DNA of 64,000 nucleotides, taken from positions 106,917 to 170,916 of the forward strand of contig CAKSAN010000005.1 of the NCBI GenBank assembly GCA_934436435.1. Reading direction: 5' to 3'. Below, piece after piece: positions 60,250-64,000 of this stretch (its first letter is position 1; every line of letters starts with the position of its first letter). The notes beneath the pieces were generated by a model. The model saw nothing but the letters and a program-made list of their open reading frames with translations. It did not search any database and was not told where the DNA came from. Position numbers and translations under genes: made by a program. This DNA is from an uncultured Acetatifactor sp. (GTDB lineage: Bacteria > Bacillota > Clostridia > Lachnospirales > Lachnospiraceae).

Positions 60250-61098
60250 TTACAGGTTCAGATTTAGAACATTGTTGTTCGTAACTTTTGAAAAAGTACT
60301 TTTACCGTTTGCCTTTCCCTTTTTGAACAGATTCTCATATGCTTTTCCCCAGTAGGACGATTCAAAGAGTTCCGCCTGTTCTCCCTGTCTTATGGACAGA
60401 TTGACTACCCCACGGATCGGATTTCCCGATTTGTTGAACATGGTGTAGTTTGCCTGTACCGCCGTGAGTTCCCCCCGGAAGCACATCTTGGACCAGTAGA
60501 ACACCACCTGTCTCGTCACATCCATCGTAAGCAGGGAAAGGATCCCCTCGATCTGATGCTGGACGGAATGCTCTTTCTCTACAGCGTATTTCGCTGCCTG
60601 GGCAATAGCGCCCACCGGTGAATTCACATTGTTCACCATAAAAGCATCATACATATTCACCTCGTCAAAGATCAGTTGGACATTCATGGTAGTGGAGGTA
60701 GGTACTATGTTCTGAATGATCATGTTATTTGCCATATTTCCCATGCTGCCGCCGCTGTAGTCCAGCTGTGACCCCGTGGCCGTCTGCATATGGATGCTGG
60801 AAGGATTATATTGCACCTCCATGGCAAGATATGCCTGATCCTGCCCCAACAGATTCTTTCTGGCCTTTGATGACACTGTGCCGGACAGTGCGTTCTCTGT
60901 TGCCTTCATGAATGCATCCTGCAAGTCTTTTGCCGCATCAAGAGTGTCCTTCATGTTGGCTCTTTTCTTGCGAAGTCTCTCCTCGGCACCGTCCCGTGAA
61001 GTGATCTGCTCCAGGGTCTTGATATTTCTTACGCAAAGTATCGCCTTCGGCACATTGCCCGACAGGCTGTTCACAAGATTTTCCGCTATAGAGTTCAT
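60250..61098 (-). CDS. CIS tube/Afp7-type adaptor, copy 1, no LysM visible
   Basis: This 282-residue paralogue keeps the same core: AMEVQYNPSSIHMQTATGSQ, TMNVQLIFDEVNMYDAFMVN, VVFYWSKMCFRGELTAVQAN and GNPIRGVVNLSIR. The N-terminus is longer in helix (about 30-70, RLRKKRANMKDTLDAAKDLQ), and the end reads NNVLNLNL. Two copies side by side may make a hetero-oligomeric ring; eCIS usually have one LysM protein plus related adaptors. The ribosome binding site AAGGAGG is strong. Confidence 0.85.
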   Translation of the reverse strand: MNSIAENLVNSLSGNVPKAILCVRNIKTLEQITSRDGAEERLRKKRANMKDTLDAAKDLQDAFMKATENALSGTVSSKARKNLLGQDQAYLAMEVQYNPSSIHMQTATGSQLDYSGGSMGNMANNMIIQNIVPTSTTMNVQLIFDEVNMYDAFMVNNVNSPVGAIAQAAKYAVEKEHSVQHQIEGILSLLTMDVTRQVVFYWSKMCFRGELTAVQANYTMFNKSGNPIRGVVNLSIRQGEQAELFESSYWGKAYENLFKKGKANGKSTFSKVTNNNVLNLNL

Positions 61099-61129
61099 TC
61101 CTGTCCCGCCTCCTTTCCGCGATGTCTAA

Positions 61130-63475
61130 TCAGATCCCTCTTCGCCGCCGTTCATTCTGCAGGCGCTTCTCCAACCGGTTATACACCTGATCCGTGATGT
61201 CACCGATCCTTCCCTGCACGCCGCGGCTGATCATCTCCGTAAGATTTTCCGTCTCCCGGGTGATCTCATGTGTTGTCTGGTTCGTTATATGGCGCTCCAC
61301 CGTTTTGGAATTCTGTGTGACCTCCTCCATCACCCTTGTCTGGTTCTCCAGTACACGGTTCTGGTTCATCAGTTGTTCCATGATCTCTTCGGTGATCTCA
61401 TTTTCTGTCTGCTGCTTGTGCACCAGGGCTATCCGGTTCCGGCGCTCCTCCTCGGTCACCGGGCTCTGGCCGGGCTCCCTGTGGGAATTTTCCCGCCACC
61501 TCTCAACCACCGTCTCGGAAATATCCCGAAGATTCCTGTCTGTGTGGCTGTAAAGCAGCTCCTGCTCCCGCAGCTTCTGCTCCACGATCTCCCGCTCCGC
61601 TGACAGGTCCGTCGTACCGCTCTGCCAGGTGGGTCTCCCGCCATTGTCTGTGGCCTCTTCACCGTAATACAGTTCTGCGGCCGGCCTTTCCAGCCAGTTT
61701 TGCTCGAAGGTCTCCGAACTGCTTCTTAACTGTCTGTCGGTATGTACCTCCGTCTGTATCTGTTCCCGGGACTCTCTCTCCACAAGTTCAATATCCCGCA
61801 TGAGTCTTCCGATGTCTCGGTTTGTCGCTGCCTCCGCCTGCCGGTATCTCTCCGGAGTCTGCAGATACTGCTCCAACACCTCATAGATGCGTTGTGTCTC
61901 TTCCGGCAACAATGCCAGTTCCTGCTGTCTGAGACGCGCCGCCTGCTCCCTCTGCTCGCTTCCCTCTTCCGTCAGCTGTTGCAGCATTTCCTGGGGGTGC
62001 TCCAGTGCCAGAAGCCCTTCTTTACGCATCCTTTGCAGATCAGGTGCCTTTCCCGGCTTCTCCTGCAGATTCTTAAGCTGTTCCAGCGTCTGATAATATT
62101 TGTTGCGGTTTTCCACATTGTGACGGTGAAATTCCTCCAGCTGTTCCAGCGTCACCTCCTGCTGTTCCTGACGAACATTGACTTCGGTATCCGCAAAAGT
62201 ATTCTGCTCTCTGTTCAGGGATCTCTCTTCATTGGAAATATTCTGAAGGTAATTTCTCTCCTCCGTGGTATTGCCCGTCTGGTTCCGGTAATACCTGTCT
62301 CCTTCCCGGTAGTTCCTGTTGTCTGTCAGATTCTGATAAGTCTCTTCCTCCCGGTACTGTTGTAAATTTTCCAGTTGCACCGCTGCCTGTTCCGGTATGG
62401 TCCGCTCCCGCTCTTCTGCAGTCTCCCGAATAGAAACGATACGGTCGAGCAGCGCCAATTCCTGTCTGTAATTCTCGTTCAGATTGACAAGATAATCTCC
62501 CGCCCTGTCACTGCGGTAATACTGCTGCTCAAAATTTCTGTGCAGCCGGTTCATCGTGTTCTCGGCCGAACGGTAAAAGGCATTCGACACAGTGTACCAC
62601 GCATCTCCTTTCCGGTCTACGCTCTCGTGCCGGTTCTGATATATATTGTCTGCCAGTTGCAGCAGCACGGCCGCCGCGATCTGGTTCGTAATTTTCTGTT
62701 CTGTGATCTCTTCCGTAAGGGGAAGAACTTCCTCATAATAATTCTCATGCCGGTACTCTAAAGGCAGTTTCTCTCCCTTTGCCTCATTTTCCAGCGTGTT
62801 CAGCAGAATATTTCTGGTGATCCGGTAATATTCCGCGGATCGCAGCTCGTCTCCGCTGATATACTTTGCCATAGCCGACTGATTATGGTTAAAATTTGAT
62901 ACGATCTGGTAAATACTTCCTGTCTGCAAACGGTTCATAATGTCCTGATGCAGATGCAGGATGTTATCTTCCTGTTGGTACTCGCTGTTTTCGGTCTTCT
63001 CTTCCCTGCTCTCCTTATAGTTCTGTATCAGTATCTGGAGCTGTTCCATGTGGTTCCAGTAATAGTCGATCAGCTCCGTCGTATTTTTTGTCTCTTCCTT
63101 GAGCTGTGTGACCTGATGCATGAACTGCTGTACATTCTTAATACCCAGCTTCTGTAGCATGTCCGTGATATAGACACGGTCCTGATAGGTCATATGCAGC
63201 CCGGAATCTACCGTAATGCGGTTGATCAGCTGGTTCAGAATCTCAAGCTTATTCTCCTGATTCTGATTAATGTTGGTCTGGTTAATGATCGTGGAGACAC
63301 TGCCTTCCGCAAAGAAGACCTCAGGCGGCTCAGTCACCAGATGGAGCAGGTCCTCCCCTGTGACCGCCGCCGACATCATCTCGTAATTTCCGGTAATCCT
63401 GCGGACAAAACCTTCATAGGAGGGAACAATACCGGCTCTGCACTTTAATTCTATGGGGGCTTTTACTGTCAGCAT
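61130..63475 (-). CDS. Long coiled-coil protein of 781 residues, unknown CIS component
   Basis: An ordered N-terminal part (1-130: MLTVKAPIELKCRAGIVPSY, LITE-like NRITVDSGLHMTYQDRVYIT) leads into about 600 residues dominated by Glu, Gln, Asn and Arg with heptad spacing, including FHRHNVENRNKYYQTLEQLK and repeated TEERNYLQN-type stretches. The end is helical and basic (RLEKRLQNERRRRG). It lies just before the tube-adaptor genes, not where tape measures usually sit in eCIS. A tape-measure or scaffold function is possible because its length and helix content suit it, but no conserved domain confirms this. Confidence 0.6.
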   Translation of the reverse strand: MLTVKAPIELKCRAGIVPSYEGFVRRITGNYEMMSAAVTGEDLLHLVTEPPEVFFAEGSVSTIINQTNINQNQENKLEILNQLINRITVDSGLHMTYQDRVYITDMLQKLGIKNVQQFMHQVTQLKEETKNTTELIDYYWNHMEQLQILIQNYKESREEKTENSEYQQEDNILHLHQDIMNRLQTGSIYQIVSNFNHNQSAMAKYISGDELRSAEYYRITRNILLNTLENEAKGEKLPLEYRHENYYEEVLPLTEEITEQKITNQIAAAVLLQLADNIYQNRHESVDRKGDAWYTVSNAFYRSAENTMNRLHRNFEQQYYRSDRAGDYLVNLNENYRQELALLDRIVSIRETAEERERTIPEQAAVQLENLQQYREEETYQNLTDNRNYREGDRYYRNQTGNTTEERNYLQNISNEERSLNREQNTFADTEVNVRQEQQEVTLEQLEEFHRHNVENRNKYYQTLEQLKNLQEKPGKAPDLQRMRKEGLLALEHPQEMLQQLTEEGSEQREQAARLRQQELALLPEETQRIYEVLEQYLQTPERYRQAEAATNRDIGRLMRDIELVERESREQIQTEVHTDRQLRSSSETFEQNWLERPAAELYYGEEATDNGGRPTWQSGTTDLSAEREIVEQKLREQELLYSHTDRNLRDISETVVERWRENSHREPGQSPVTEEERRNRIALVHKQQTENEITEEIMEQLMNQNRVLENQTRVMEEVTQNSKTVERHITNQTTHEITRETENLTEMISRGVQGRIGDITDQVYNRLEKRLQNERRRRGI

Positions 63476-63508
63476 CGCTCTCTCTCCTTTCCTTTGTCCG
63501 TCAATTCT

Positions 63509-64000
63509 TTATTTCTCGGAAGCCTTTTTCTCCCTGCTCCCCAGATAATCGGCCACTGTCCTTGCGCTGCGCTTGGATTTTGTTCCCTTACTCTGTCCCG
63601 GATCCCACAGGCGGCGATTCTCTAACAATTCTTCTTTTCTCTTCTCGTTTTCCGGATGACGGGCGGACATCTCTCCCTTACCCGTGTAAGTCTTAGCATC
63701 AAATGCCCACCGGCGTTCTTTTTCCTGTCCTTCTCCCTCTGTTTCTATCTTCAGATAATCTTCGGGCTGTCTCGCGCTGTTTTTGGATTCCGCTGCTTTT
63801 TTCTTATCCGGATTCCACAGACGACGATCCTTCAGCAGTTCTTCTTTTCTCTTCTCATTCTCCGGATGGCGGGCAGATCCCTCTCCTTTTCCGGAATATG
63901 TCTTATCATCAAACGCCCACAGACGTTCTTTTTCCTGTCCTTCTCCCTCTGTTTCTATCTTCAGATAATCTTCGGGCTGTCTCGCGCTGTTTTTGGATTC
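63509..64000 (-). CDS. Protein with tandem 70-residue repeats, N-terminus beyond the window
   Basis: The frame is open from the right edge to a TAA at 63509 (163 codons visible). It is a hydrophilic repeat protein: two almost full units of 70 residues, each with SAR.PEDYLKIETEGEGQE, ER.WAF, K.TY.GKGE, SARHPENEKRKEELL and RRLW.P, then a shorter last unit (KSKRSARTVADYLGSREKKA). The unit is itself a double of SAR..PE...RRLW-type half-repeats. No hydrophobic segment is seen. It is the first visible gene of the CIS train, 33 bases before the coiled-coil gene. The function is unknown. Confidence 0.75.
   Translation of the reverse strand, partial: ESKNSARQPEDYLKIETEGEGQEKERLWAFDDKTYSGKGEGSARHPENEKRKEELLKDRRLWNPDKKKAAESKNSARQPEDYLKIETEGEGQEKERRWAFDAKTYTGKGEMSARHPENEKRKEELLENRRLWDPGQSKGTKSKRSARTVADYLGSREKKASEK
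63580..64000. repeat. 210-bp tandem coding repeat
   Basis: Bases 63714-63790 are identical to 63924-64000, a period of 210 bases, and the intervening DNA is similar with scattered changes. The repeat is in frame (70 codons), so copy number can vary without breaking the gene; more copies may lie beyond the window. Confidence 0.88.

Noticed and set aside
50624-63475. Ordinary prophage
   Set aside because: There is no integrase, terminase, portal, capsid, holin or lysin gene in the window, while Afp15-like ATPases and tube/LysM-family adaptors are present, which fits a CIS. The part beyond the window could still change this.
50624-63475. Type VI secretion system
   Set aside because: No TssJ/L/M membrane complex, TssK or ClpV-type ATPase is seen; the ATPases are of the Afp15 type and the baseplate set is eCIS/phage-like.
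63580-64000. CRISPR-like array
   Set aside because: The repeats are 210 bases, in frame and translated; there are no short palindromic repeats with unique spacers and no cas genes.

Overview
The window looks like the chromosome of an anaerobic Bacillota bacterium, most likely Lachnospiraceae (class Clostridia). The reasons are strong AGGAGG-type ribosome binding sites on nearly every gene, frequent GTG and TTG starts, BlaI/M56 and ECF sigma/anti-sigma pairs, a SpoIIE-type phosphatase, and base composition near 50% GC by eye with AT-rich islands. I see no rRNA or tRNA gene, integrase, transposase or CRISPR array. No database search was possible, so family names rest on motifs I can read.

Region 1 (1-3404) is ordinary: the N-terminal part of a LacI-family repressor with a perfect 14-bp palindrome upstream, a short DtxR/MntR-type regulator with its terminator, a MATE exporter and a TspO homologue. 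Region 2 (3417-15021) is a signalling island on the minus strand. It holds one BlaI-type repressor and three M56 (BlaR1-like) membrane metallopeptidases whose penicillin-sensing domain is replaced by other large domains, one of them an RCC1-like propeller, plus a lipoprotein and a membrane-anchored protein. Two of the M56 genes share a 134-base identical stretch over the active site. Region 3 (15315-21677) holds an AAA/DUF4143 ATPase, an ECF sigma factor with an anti-sigma/propeller fusion, an AT-rich JAMM-like gene followed by a 53-residue gene, a short TetR regulator with a near-leaderless autoregulated promoter, a membrane-linked methyltransferase and a DJ-1/PfpI protein. Region 4 (21787-25632) has two Lachnospiraceae-type proteins of unknown function, read from a sigma-28-like promoter, and a methyl-accepting chemotaxis protein.

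Region 5 (25965-64000 and beyond) is the main content: an unbroken minus-strand gene train of at least 38 kb built around a contractile injection system (CIS). From its 5' side (right) it encodes a 70-residue-repeat protein, a long coiled-coil protein, two CIS tube/LysM-family adaptors without visible LysM, a gpD-like hub, a gpV-like spike, a gp25-like protein, two gp6/J-like baseplate proteins and a tail protein I homologue. A regulatory block follows: STAS antagonist, FtsE-like ATPase, glutamate-cysteine-ligase-like enzyme, solute-binding protein, DAACS symporter, SpoIIE-type PP2C phosphatase, RsbW-type kinase, and a histidine-kinase-like protein lacking an obvious phospho-acceptor histidine. 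After this come an SH3 membrane protein, a small protein, two Afp15-like AAA+ ATPases and a block of candidate cargo: a Cys-rich protein, a protein with two ADP-ribosyltransferase-like domains, and three large unknown proteins interleaved with three two-domain GNAT proteins. Sheath, inner tube, PAAR tip, tail fibre and terminator proteins are not in the window; sheath and tube are expected to the right.

Taken together, the operon looks like a CIS whose production or firing is wired to a serine-phosphorylation partner switch with an amino-acid-sensing or transport input, with ADP-ribosylation as one probable effector activity. The regulatory coupling and the effector/GNAT pairing are inferences from gene order and overlap.
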